Shown: positions 1-6,598 of the stretch, one piece after another
How the letters are laid out: every line of letters starts with the position of its first letter
How positions within the stretch are numbered: position 1 is the first letter of the stretch
DNA from: Verrucomicrobiota bacterium
GTDB lineage: Bacteria; Verrucomicrobiota; Verrucomicrobiia; Opitutales; Coraliomargaritaceae
DNA: 6,598 nt
Reading direction: 5' to 3'
Assembly: GCA_027620575.1 (NCBI GenBank)
Contig: JAQCDT010000068.1
Location: forward strand, 1-6,598
Notes under the pieces: model-generated
The model's database searches: none
What the model saw: only the letters and a program-made list of their open reading frames with translations
What the model was told of the DNA's origin: nothing
Position numbers and translations under genes: made by a program

Positions 1-1
1 T

Positions 2-2356
2 CCTACACTTTTCATTGCCTTGAGAGATTTAGGTCGAGAGGAAGGGGTGAATTATGCGGAATTTTTTCCAGAAATTAATTTAAAGGACATTCCTAATCAG
101 AATAAGCGAAATTCGATTTTGCTAAAATATTTATTAAGTGAGGCACAGAGCAATTTGCGATTGGGCTTGGATTTAAAGGGTGGAGTTGGTTTCACTTTAA
201 AATTAGATGAAGGTTCCAATCAGGGAATGAGTCGCTTTGAGCAAACTGAGCAATTAAAGGACGCAATTGAAATTATGGGCGGACGTCTTGATGGCATGGG
301 TGTTGCAGAACCTATCATTCGCCCTGTAGGCGATGATGCGATTGAAATTCAAATCGCAGGCCTTTCGACTAAAGATAATCCAGAAGTGATTGATGCTTTA
401 AAAAAGCCCGCTCGTCTAGAGTTTAAACAAGTGCATCCAACCTTAATTCCTGAAACTACAGCGCAAGAAGATTATCCTGTGGGCTATGAAGTGCTGAATG
501 AAGAGATTGAAGACCGTCGTTCAGGTGAGGTGTATGAATTATCACGATTTGTAAAAAAGATTCCTGAAGCGACAGGAGATATTATTAAGACGGCGTTTGT
601 TTCACAGACTCAAACTGGAGGCTTCCAAATCAATTTAGAGATGACGGAAGAAGGTGCTAAGCGTTTCCGTGTCGTGACTGAGAAATTAGTGAACAAGCCA
701 TTGGCAATCGTCTTAGATGGTAAACTCTACTCGGCTCCAATTATCAATGAACCTTTATCTAAAAATGCACAAATATCAGGCAGTTTTTCTCAAAGAGAAG
801 CGATTGATTTGGCAAATGTTTTAAATAACCCCTTATCGGTAGAGTTAGTGGTCGATGAGATGTTTGAGGTCGGGCCTACTTTAGCAGAAGACACAAGAAA
901 TAGTTCAATCAAAGCGGTTCAATTAGGAGGTATTCTCGTGATTGGGTTTATGATGTTGTACTACTTCTTTGGTGGAGCGATAGCTGTTCTTTCAGCGATT
1001 ACAAATGTCATCTTAGTATTAGGCATTTTAGCGAGTTTGGGTGCTACTTTAACATTACCAGGAGTAGCGGCACTTGTTTTGACTTTGGGTATGGGAGTGG
1101 ATGCCAACATCCTTATCTTGGAACGTATTCGAGAAGAGCGTTTGCTTGGAAAATCTCCTGAGTCGAGTTTGAGCAATGGATTTAATAAAGTGATCTCAAC
1201 AATATTGGATGCGAATGTGACTACTTTGATTACCGCCTTGATTTTGTTTTGGCTCGGTACAGGCCCAGTTAAAGGGTTTGGCTTAACGATGGCAATTGGT
1301 ATTGTGGCCTCTGTATTTTGTGCCCTTTTTGTTACACGGACACTTGCTGATTTGTTAGTGAACAAGCTCAAGGTTAAACAATTACTTGGCTTGAACTTAT
1401 TGCCAAAGAAGAAAATTGATTTCTTTAAATTTAGAAAACCCGCATTTCTTCTATCGTGGATTATTGTGATTGTTGGAGTTTCGAGTGTTGTGACACAAAA
1501 GGATTCTATTTTGGGTATCGATTTTACGGGTGGTGATGAAATGACCATCGCTTATGTTGAGAAAATTTCTACGGAAGAATTATTAAAAGCAGAAGGTATA
1601 AGCTCAGTGGGTGAAGTTAAATTGGTCTACCAAAAACTCATTGGTGAGGATAAAGAAGTACTGAAATTACAAACACGTTTTGATCAAAGTCGGGAAGTTC
1701 TCAGCATTCTGCAAAATGCTTTTCCGCAAGCAAATTTCTCTGAAGTGGGGGTGAATCAAATCGGTGCATCGGTTTCCCAAGGAATTCAAATGAATGCATT
1801 GATCTCAGTGCTTTGTGCATTAGTGGGAATTTTACTTTATGTGGCATTTCGCTTTGAGCTTGGATACGGAGTGGGTGCTGTTGTGGCAACGATACACGAT
1901 GTTTTAATGACGATTGGTTTATTTGTGCTTCTTGGGTCCATGGGTTTATTCGTCAGTGGTCAATTCACTGCACCAATGCTTGCGGCTATTTTAATGATTG
2001 TCGGTTATTCGATCAATGATACGATTGTGGTCTTTGATCGTATTCGTGAAGAATTGGAAATGAATCCAGGGATGAACCTTAAAGCGATAATCAACCTAGC
2101 GATTAATAGCGTACTTGCTCGTTCTATTTTAACCAGTATCACGACTTTGCTTGCCGCTGTTTCATTATATATTTTCGGCGCAGGTATTATAACAGACTTT
2201 TCCTTTGTCTTTATCGTAGGTATTCTTACAGGTACATTTTCTTCTATCTTTATTGCGAGCCCAATATTTTATTACTGGCATAAAGGCGATAGACGGTTGG
2301 TTGAGGCAACGGAGCATAAACCACGTTCCTATGATTGGACTGAACAGGAAAGTTAA
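2..2356 (+). CDS. secDF: Protein translocase subunit SecDF (SecD-SecF fusion), 5'-truncated by the window edge
   Basis: Inner-membrane accessory subunit of the Sec translocon that uses the proton-motive force to pull exported proteins into the periplasm. The reading frame is open to the left edge (P-T-L-F-I-A-L before the TTG at 20), so that TTG is not the real start; the signal-anchor helix and probably some 50-80 residues lie upstream. Residues below count from the TTG at 20. SecD half: LGLDLKGG (48-55), periplasmic P1 region (about 75-285), five helices (about 298-440) with GMGVDANILILERIREE (357-373). SecF half: helix 474-491, GIDFTGGDEM (499-508), periplasmic domain to about 585, five helices (592-750) with HDV (626-628) and GYSINDTIVVFDRIREE (662-678). 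Asp361, Asp667 and Arg701 align by spacing and context with the proton-relay residues Asp340, Asp637 and Arg671 of Thermus SecDF, so it looks functional. The usual P1 motif VQLPG reads IQIAG (110-114). The fused form is known in Bacillus, Thermus, Bacteroidota and Verrucomicrobiota. Ends in TAA. Confidence 0.96.
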   Translation, partial: PTLFIALRDLGREEGVNYAEFFPEINLKDIPNQNKRNSILLKYLLSEAQSNLRLGLDLKGGVGFTLKLDEGSNQGMSRFEQTEQLKDAIEIMGGRLDGMGVAEPIIRPVGDDAIEIQIAGLSTKDNPEVIDALKKPARLEFKQVHPTLIPETTAQEDYPVGYEVLNEEIEDRRSGEVYELSRFVKKIPEATGDIIKTAFVSQTQTGGFQINLEMTEEGAKRFRVVTEKLVNKPLAIVLDGKLYSAPIINEPLSKNAQISGSFSQREAIDLANVLNNPLSVELVVDEMFEVGPTLAEDTRNSSIKAVQLGGILVIGFMMLYYFFGGAIAVLSAITNVILVLGILASLGATLTLPGVAALVLTLGMGVDANILILERIREERLLGKSPESSLSNGFNKVISTILDANVTTLITALILFWLGTGPVKGFGLTMAIGIVASVFCALFVTRTLADLLVNKLKVKQLLGLNLLPKKKIDFFKFRKPAFLLSWIIVIVGVSSVVTQKDSILGIDFTGGDEMTIAYVEKISTEELLKAEGISSVGEVKLVYQKLIGEDKEVLKLQTRFDQSREVLSILQNAFPQANFSEVGVNQIGASVSQGIQMNALISVLCALVGILLYVAFRFELGYGVGAVVATIHDVLMTIGLFVLLGSMGLFVSGQFTAPMLAAILMIVGYSINDTIVVFDRIREELEMNPGMNLKAIINLAINSVLARSILTSITTLLAAVSLYIFGAGIITDFSFVFIVGILTGTFSSIFIASPIFYYWHKGDRRLVEATEHKPRSYDWTEQES

Positions 2357-2443
2357 TTTTCTGTTAGCTATTTTACGATTTAGTCATAGATTCCTTTTTA
2401 GTGGGTATTTTAATTCTTACCCATAATTACAATAGTTATTTAT
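2357..2443 (+). other. secDF-recJ spacer with weak inverted repeat and possible -10 box
   Basis: This 87-bp AT-rich gap is the only spacer here large enough for regulatory signals. It holds an inverted repeat, GTGGGTA (2401-2407) and TACCCAT (2418-2424), seven pairs with one G-U and a 10-nt loop. No T-run follows it, so it is not a classical intrinsic terminator. Just downstream, TACAAT (2428-2433) is one base from the sigma-70 -10 consensus, but I see no -35-like hexamer at 15-19 bp upstream. If it were used, transcription would begin within a few bases of the recJ ATG. The spacer may separate secDF from a recJ-pdxJ-nnr unit; neither signal is strong enough to be sure. Confidence 0.25.
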
Positions 2444-4168
2444 ATGCTTTGGAAAGTTCAGGATGACCAAAATCAGTGCTTAGACTCTTTGGCTGCAGAA
2501 TTTGGTATTTCTAGATTACTGACAAAGTTATTAGCGCAGAGAGGGATCAAGGATAAGGAACAAGCGGATTCTTTTTTAAAACCATCCTTAAAAAATTTAT
2601 CGGATCCTTTTGAAGTGAACCATTTAAAGGAGGGAGTTGAGCATTTAAGTCAGGCCATTGATAACAAGTCCTCAATATTTATTTTTGGTGATTATGATGT
2701 GGATGGGATTTCTTCCATTGTGCAAATGGTCAGTATTCTACGTATCTATGGGTTGGATCCGAGTTATTGTGTGCCGTATCGTTTGTCTGAAGGCTATGGG
2801 CTGACTCGAGAAGCAATTGACCGAGGACTTCAGGGCAGTCGTCCAGATTTGATGATTGTTGTGGATTGTGGAACAAATTCTAAAGAATCAATCGATTACT
2901 TAAAGAGTCTGGGTATTTTCATAATCATCATTGATCATCATCAATTAACGACCGAACTTACAGAAAATTGTCTTTTAATTAACCCTCATGTGAATGACCC
3001 TGGGCAAGAAGACAAAGGGTGGTTTAATCTATCTGCCTCAGGTTTAGTTTTTAAATTTTTGCATGGTCTTATCAAATATAGAAAAGGGTTAAATGATCCT
3101 ATTGCAAATGAGATAAAATTAAGTCAGATCATTGACCTTGCTGGTATGGGAACGATTGCTGATTTAGTTCCTTTGCAAGGAGAAAACCGCATTTTGGCTC
3201 GGTATGCATTACACCATCTAAGAAACAACAAACGTTTGGGGCTTTTAGCACTTTTGAAAGAAAGTAGGGTATCCAGTGTTTCTACTCTGAGTAGTTCAGA
3301 TATTTCTTTTCGATTAGCACCAAGGATCAATGCTTCAGGCAGGCTTTCGGATGCCTCTTTACCCGTAGAATTATTGCTAACAGAGGATTCTAAATTTGCT
3401 AAACAATCAGCCAAAGAATTAGATGATTTGAATAACGAGCGTCAAACAATTCAGAAAAAAATAGTTGAAGAAGCTGAGTCTAAAATAAGTGATTTCCCGG
3501 AAGATCAATTGGCCTATATTTTAAATGATGAAAAATGGCATCCTGGAGTTGTTGGGATTGTAGCAAGTCGTATCAGCCGCAAATTGAATCGTCCTTGTCT
3601 CATTTTAGGTAATGAGGGAACAATGGCTAAAGGATCTGGCCGTAGTGTTGGAGGGGTTGATTTAGTCAAAGTGCTAACTGAGTGTGAATCACTGCTAGAG
3701 CATTGGGGTGGTCATCCAATGGCTGTGGGCGTGAAGTTGCCTCAACAAAATCTGGAAGCCTTCTCAAAAGCTTTTGATCAAGCAATGAATCGTTTTTATT
3801 CTGAGGGTATCCCTGAACCTGAATTGGAGATTGCTTGTTGGGTGAATTTTGAAGATTTAGGGGATGGGTTAATGGAAGAGTTATCACTTTTAGAGCCTTA
3901 TGGTCAAATGAACCCTGAGCCAATCTTAGGATTAAAAGGAGTGATGCTTAAGGAAGAGGCAAAGACTTTTGCTAATGTTCATAAACGATTTATTTTAACG
4001 CATAATGAGCAGCGAGGAAAGATGATTGAAGGAATCGCTTGGAATTTCAAAAATATGCCGAGTGCAAATGAGCCAGTCGATTTAGCTGTACGCTTAGAGT
4101 GGAATACTTGGAACAATAAAAAAACTTCTCGAGTAATTCTAGTTGATTGGAAAAAATCTATCCTTTAA
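2444..4168 (+). CDS. recJ: Single-stranded-DNA-specific 5'-3' exonuclease RecJ
   Basis: Cytoplasmic DHH-family nuclease that degrades single-stranded DNA 5' to 3' in RecFOR recombination, mismatch repair and base-excision repair, using Mn/Mg ions. At 574 aa it has the usual length of bacterial RecJ (about 560-580). DHH domain: motif I GDYDVDGIS (82-90, Asp83, Asp85, Asp87), motif II VVDCGTNS (139-146, Asp141), motif III IDHHQL (163-168), motif IV GTIADLVPLQGENR (236-249, Asp240), then RINASGRLSDAS (294-305). A charged helical connector spans about 318-350. DHHA1 domain: WHPGVVGIVASRISRK (365-380), GSGRSVGGVDL (397-407), GGHPMAVGV (422-430, where many RecJ proteins read GGHAxAAG). The C-terminal OB-fold part begins near PYGQMNPEP (485-493). 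All metal ligands expected of the family are present. The ATG at 2444 is chosen because the N-terminal WKVQ segment is typical of RecJ starts and no upstream in-frame start was offered; no Shine-Dalgarno sequence precedes it. It ends in TAA, 15 bp before pdxJ. Confidence 0.97.
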   Translation: MLWKVQDDQNQCLDSLAAEFGISRLLTKLLAQRGIKDKEQADSFLKPSLKNLSDPFEVNHLKEGVEHLSQAIDNKSSIFIFGDYDVDGISSIVQMVSILRIYGLDPSYCVPYRLSEGYGLTREAIDRGLQGSRPDLMIVVDCGTNSKESIDYLKSLGIFIIIIDHHQLTTELTENCLLINPHVNDPGQEDKGWFNLSASGLVFKFLHGLIKYRKGLNDPIANEIKLSQIIDLAGMGTIADLVPLQGENRILARYALHHLRNNKRLGLLALLKESRVSSVSTLSSSDISFRLAPRINASGRLSDASLPVELLLTEDSKFAKQSAKELDDLNNERQTIQKKIVEEAESKISDFPEDQLAYILNDEKWHPGVVGIVASRISRKLNRPCLILGNEGTMAKGSGRSVGGVDLVKVLTECESLLEHWGGHPMAVGVKLPQQNLEAFSKAFDQAMNRFYSEGIPEPELEIACWVNFEDLGDGLMEELSLLEPYGQMNPEPILGLKGVMLKEEAKTFANVHKRFILTHNEQRGKMIEGIAWNFKNMPSANEPVDLAVRLEWNTWNNKKTSRVILVDWKKSIL

Positions 4169-4183
4169 AAAATATTATCTCTC

Positions 4184-4933
4184 ATGTCTAAAAATACAAT
4201 TTTACTAGGTGTAAATGTTGATCACTGTGCAACATTAAGACAGGCACGTTATAAAGACGACCCGGAGTCTATCTTAGCAGAACCGAGTGTCTTGCAATTT
4301 GCCTTATTGAGTGAGTCTGCTGGGGCTGACGGGATTACAATGCATCTCAGAGAAGATAGACGTCATGTTCAATCTTTTGATATTGAAAGCGTAAAGGCTT
4401 CAATGAAGACAAGGCTCAATTTAGAAATGGCCTGTACTGAGGAGATGACGGAATATGCTTTGAAGCTACAGCCTGATTCAGTTTGTTTAGTCCCTGAAAA
4501 AAGGGAAGAAGTGACAACAGAAGGTGGCTTAGACATAATCAAGAATTATGAGCGAGTTTCCGATGTGATTAGAGCAATGAAATCGGTGGGCGTAGCGACG
4601 AGTTTATTCATTGATCCTGACGCAGATCAAATTAAAGCGGCCGCCGAATTAGGAGCACCGTGGATCGAATTACATACAGGTGCGTTTTCAAATCAATATG
4701 CTTTGGGTAATTGGCAAGACGAGTGGCGTGTACTTACAACAGGTGCGGAATTGGCCAACAGTTTAGGATTAGTGGTCAATGCAGGACATGGAATCAACTA
4801 TGATAATATAAAGCAAGTGAAGCAATTGCCGCATCTTAATGAATTAAATATAGGTCACTCAATTGTCAGTCAGTCATTATTTTTGGGCGTTGAAGTTGCC
4901 GTAAAAAATATGCTATCACTCATGCGTGATTAA
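4184..4933 (+). CDS. pdxJ: Pyridoxine 5'-phosphate synthase PdxJ
   Basis: Final ring-closing enzyme of the DXP-dependent vitamin B6 route: it condenses 1-deoxy-D-xylulose 5-phosphate with 3-amino-2-oxopropyl phosphate to pyridoxine 5'-phosphate in the cytoplasm. The protein is 249 aa, full length for this TIM-barrel family (E. coli about 243). Signatures in order: LGVNVDHCATLRQAR (8-22), AGADGITMHLREDRRHVQ (46-63), LNLEMA (78-83), CLVPEKREEVTTEGGLD (101-117), LFIDPD (141-146), IELHTG (161-166), VNAGHGINYDN (198-208), LNIGHSI (221-227). His54, Glu81 and His202 align with the catalytic His45, Glu72 and His193 of E. coli PdxJ (counting Met1). The gene sits 15 bp after recJ and 12 bp before nnr, so it is probably co-transcribed with both. 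No Shine-Dalgarno sequence is visible upstream of the ATG. Its presence implies that the host makes PLP by the PdxA/PdxJ route rather than the PdxS/PdxT route. Confidence 0.97.
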   Translation: MSKNTILLGVNVDHCATLRQARYKDDPESILAEPSVLQFALLSESAGADGITMHLREDRRHVQSFDIESVKASMKTRLNLEMACTEEMTEYALKLQPDSVCLVPEKREEVTTEGGLDIIKNYERVSDVIRAMKSVGVATSLFIDPDADQIKAAAELGAPWIELHTGAFSNQYALGNWQDEWRVLTTGAELANSLGLVVNAGHGINYDNIKQVKQLPHLNELNIGHSIVSQSLFLGVEVAVKNMLSLMRD

Positions 4934-4945
4934 TTTATAAAAATT

Positions 4946-6553
4946 ATGATAAAGGATATCGGTTCATTGGTCGGCAAAGGAATTTATCCAATTTTAAATA
5001 ACACTCAAGCAATTGAACTTGAGAAGCAGACACTTCATTCTAGTGAAGATGAATGGTTAGCTATGCAACAGGTCGGCAAAAAAACCGCTCTTGAGGTACT
5101 ACAAGATTTTCAAGAGCTGAAGCCAATTCCCGAAAATCTCACCTTATTGGTACTTTGTGGAAAGGGCAAAAATGGTGGCGACAGTTTATTAGTAGCGGAT
5201 TATATTATGCGGACGATGCCAAGGGCTAAGGTTGCGGTACTTTTAGCGACTAGTGGTAGAGATGAATTACACCCTCTAACCGAAAAAGCATTAAAAGAAG
5301 TTGAAGAAAGAGTTTCACTGCATGAATGGGGACAGGATTCAGGGCAAAGTGCTTTGGATGCGTTCATTCAAAATGAATTTGGTGAAGCTGGAAGCATAGA
5401 TATGTGTATAGATGGTCTATTGGGCTTAGGCTTTAACCCACCATTGAAAGAAGGGTTGGCTACAATAATATCTTTAATCAATGAGTGTGAAACGATTCAT
5501 GTACGGGTATCCATCGATATTCCTTCGGGGCTTTCCGAATTTCAAGTGAATGATGAGCTATATTTTAAATCGGATTTTTGCTATTTAGCAGGCATTCCGA
5601 AACAGGCTGTGTTTAAGCGATATTCAGCATTTTCTCGAGTTCGTTTTATTGATATCGGCTTAATGCATGAGGTCGATGAAACAGATGGTGAGCAAAAAGA
5701 ATATTATCTAGATGGTTGTTGCCTAAATCCACTTAGAGCATTGCGTCCTGTGAATGTTGAGAAGCGTGTTTTTGGTCATTTATTTATTATTGCTGGCTCG
5801 GCGTTAATGCCAGGTGCTTTATTGATGTCTGTGAAAGCAGCTATACAATCAGGTGCTGGCTTGGTTACCGCATTTGCACCAGGTTCGGTTGTTTCATCTT
5901 TGTCCGCACAAGTTCCAGAAGCCATGTGGATTCCTCTTCCTGAAACGAATTACGGAACAATCAGTGCTCAGGCAAGCGATGTGATCTTAAGTTATTCGAG
6001 GAATGCAACTGCGATTATGGCCGGTCCAGGATTAGGGCTCTCTCGTGATACTGAAATCGTTATTCAAGAAATTCTTCAAAAGACAAACGTCCCAATTCTT
6101 TTGGATGCAGACACATTAGTGCCAAGAGTTTTAGAAGTTATTCAAAAAGGAAAGCACAATGCTAAGCAGATTGTTTTAACGCCTCACTTGGGCGAGTTTT
6201 TAAGGATGACCAAGTTGGCTGAATTTTCATTTAATCCAAGTAATTTGATCAATATAGTTAATAATATTGGAGCAACGGTGGTTTTAAAAGGAGCTATGAC
6301 TCGTATTTGTGATGGTGAAAAAATCTACATTAATACCCGGGGAGGCCCAGTATTTTCAAGAGGAGGTAGTGGCGATATTTTAGCTGGGATTATTGGAGCT
6401 CAATTGGCTCAAGGTAATGGCGATGTAACCTTAGCATCTGCACTAGGGGTTACTATCCACGGTATAGCAGGAGAGTATCTTGCGAGAAATCGTGGGCAGG
6501 TCATGGTTCGCACAACTGAGGTTCTCGATTATTTGCCGCAAGTCATTCGATGA
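4946..6553 (+). CDS. nnr: Bifunctional NAD(P)H-hydrate repair enzyme Nnr (epimerase plus ADP/ATP-dependent dehydratase)
   Basis: Repairs NADH and NADPH hydrated at the nicotinamide ring: the N-terminal YjeF_N domain interconverts R- and S-NAD(P)HX, and the C-terminal ribokinase-like domain dehydrates S-NAD(P)HX, using ADP in most bacteria. The 535-aa length fits the fused bacterial form (E. coli 515). YjeF_N, about 15-240: CGKGKNGGDSL (71-81), IDGLLGLGF (155-163, Asp156), DIPSGL (191-196), then FIDIGL (234-239). The loop is usually GxGNNGGDG; here Lys75 and Ser80 replace the first Asn and last Gly. Dehydratase, about 265-535: FGHLFIIAGS (276-285), QSGAGLVT (301-308), MAGPGLG (358-364), ILLDADTL (384-391), LTPHLGEF (411-418), VVLKGAMT (445-452) and GGSGDILAG (473-481, Asp477 the expected catalytic base). 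Dehydratase motifs are intact; epimerase activity is likely but less certain because of the loop changes. Starts 12 bp after pdxJ with no Shine-Dalgarno sequence; ends in TGA. Confidence 0.94.
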   Translation: MIKDIGSLVGKGIYPILNNTQAIELEKQTLHSSEDEWLAMQQVGKKTALEVLQDFQELKPIPENLTLLVLCGKGKNGGDSLLVADYIMRTMPRAKVAVLLATSGRDELHPLTEKALKEVEERVSLHEWGQDSGQSALDAFIQNEFGEAGSIDMCIDGLLGLGFNPPLKEGLATIISLINECETIHVRVSIDIPSGLSEFQVNDELYFKSDFCYLAGIPKQAVFKRYSAFSRVRFIDIGLMHEVDETDGEQKEYYLDGCCLNPLRALRPVNVEKRVFGHLFIIAGSALMPGALLMSVKAAIQSGAGLVTAFAPGSVVSSLSAQVPEAMWIPLPETNYGTISAQASDVILSYSRNATAIMAGPGLGLSRDTEIVIQEILQKTNVPILLDADTLVPRVLEVIQKGKHNAKQIVLTPHLGEFLRMTKLAEFSFNPSNLINIVNNIGATVVLKGAMTRICDGEKIYINTRGGPVFSRGGSGDILAGIIGAQLAQGNGDVTLASALGVTIHGIAGEYLARNRGQVMVRTTEVLDYLPQVIR

Positions 6554-6560
6554 CTGTTGA

Positions 6561-6574
6561 ATAGGTTTGCCTAT
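6561..6574 (+). other. Short hairpin 3' of nnr
   Basis: Eight bases after the nnr stop, ATAGG (6561-6565) and CCTAT (6570-6574) form a perfect 5-bp stem with a TTTG tetraloop. It is short and is followed by CTATAAATCG rather than a T-run, so it is at best a weak transcript-end structure and may be chance. The remaining bases to 6598 hold no recognisable gene start, and the window ends before the next gene can be identified. Confidence 0.2.
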
Positions 6575-6598
6575 CTATAAATCGTTATTAAAGTGTTC

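Noticed and set aside
20..22. TTG as the start codon of secDF
   Set aside because: The frame stays open to the window edge, and starting here would remove the SecD N-terminal membrane helix; no Shine-Dalgarno sequence is apparent either. The gene is truncated by the window.
961..1548. 195-aa open frame on the - strand inside secDF
   Set aside because: It lies fully antisense to well-conserved SecDF membrane segments; its translation is low-complexity, rich in Ile, Lys, Thr and Pro, with no recognisable domain. It is a reading-frame shadow.
1701..1889. 62-aa open frame on the - strand inside secDF
   Set aside because: Antisense to the SecF periplasmic and second-helix region; no recognisable domain.
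2401..2424. Intrinsic terminator after secDF
   Set aside because: The stem is only seven pairs with a 10-nt loop and no T-tract follows, on either strand. Kept only as a weak inverted repeat.
2921..2945. ATC/CAT-rich short repeat in recJ
   Set aside because: It is explained by codons of the Ile run and the DHH metal-binding motif (residues about 158-167).
3124..3923. Two open frames of 96 and 85 aa on the - strand inside recJ (3124-3414 and 3666-3923)
   Set aside because: Both are antisense to conserved RecJ motifs, with no family resemblance and no spacing that suggests genes.
6550..6564. ATG overlapping the nnr stop (ATGA) as the start of a coupled downstream gene
   Set aside because: The frame ends at a TAG after four codons, so no gene begins there.

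Overview
The window is a compact, single-strand block of housekeeping genes, all on the + strand: the 3' part of a fused secDF gene, then recJ, pdxJ and a bifunctional nnr (NAD(P)HX epimerase/dehydratase). Base composition is moderately AT-rich (about 40% GC by eye) and even across the genes, with no sign of a mobile element, prophage, CRISPR array, tRNA or rRNA. The host is a Gram-negative-type bacterium. The SecD-SecF fusion, the gene set and the flavour of the proteins suggest a Verrucomicrobiota/Opitutae-like (Puniceicoccales-type, possibly marine) bacterium. That placement is an inference from memory of similar proteins, not a demonstrated assignment.

Layout: positions 2-2356 hold secDF, cut by the left edge of the window, so its true start and first transmembrane helix lie outside. 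An 87-bp spacer (2357-2443) follows, the largest gap in the window, with a weak inverted repeat and a possible -10 box. recJ occupies 2444-4168, pdxJ 4184-4933 and nnr 4946-6553. The gaps of 15 and 12 bp make recJ-pdxJ-nnr a likely single transcription unit. The last 45 bp carry only a short hairpin, and the next gene is not visible.

The four genes serve different processes: protein export across the inner membrane, single-strand DNA degradation in repair and recombination, pyridoxal phosphate synthesis, and repair of damaged nicotinamide cofactors. They do not form a dedicated pathway. The pdxJ-nnr pair is metabolic (cofactor supply and cofactor repair); in many bacteria acpS lies beside pdxJ or beside nnr, and here it is absent from between them.

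I found no convincing undescribed system. The points most worth a second look are the lack of a Shine-Dalgarno sequence before all three visible start codons, the variant NAD(P)HX-epimerase loop in Nnr, and the missing acpS.
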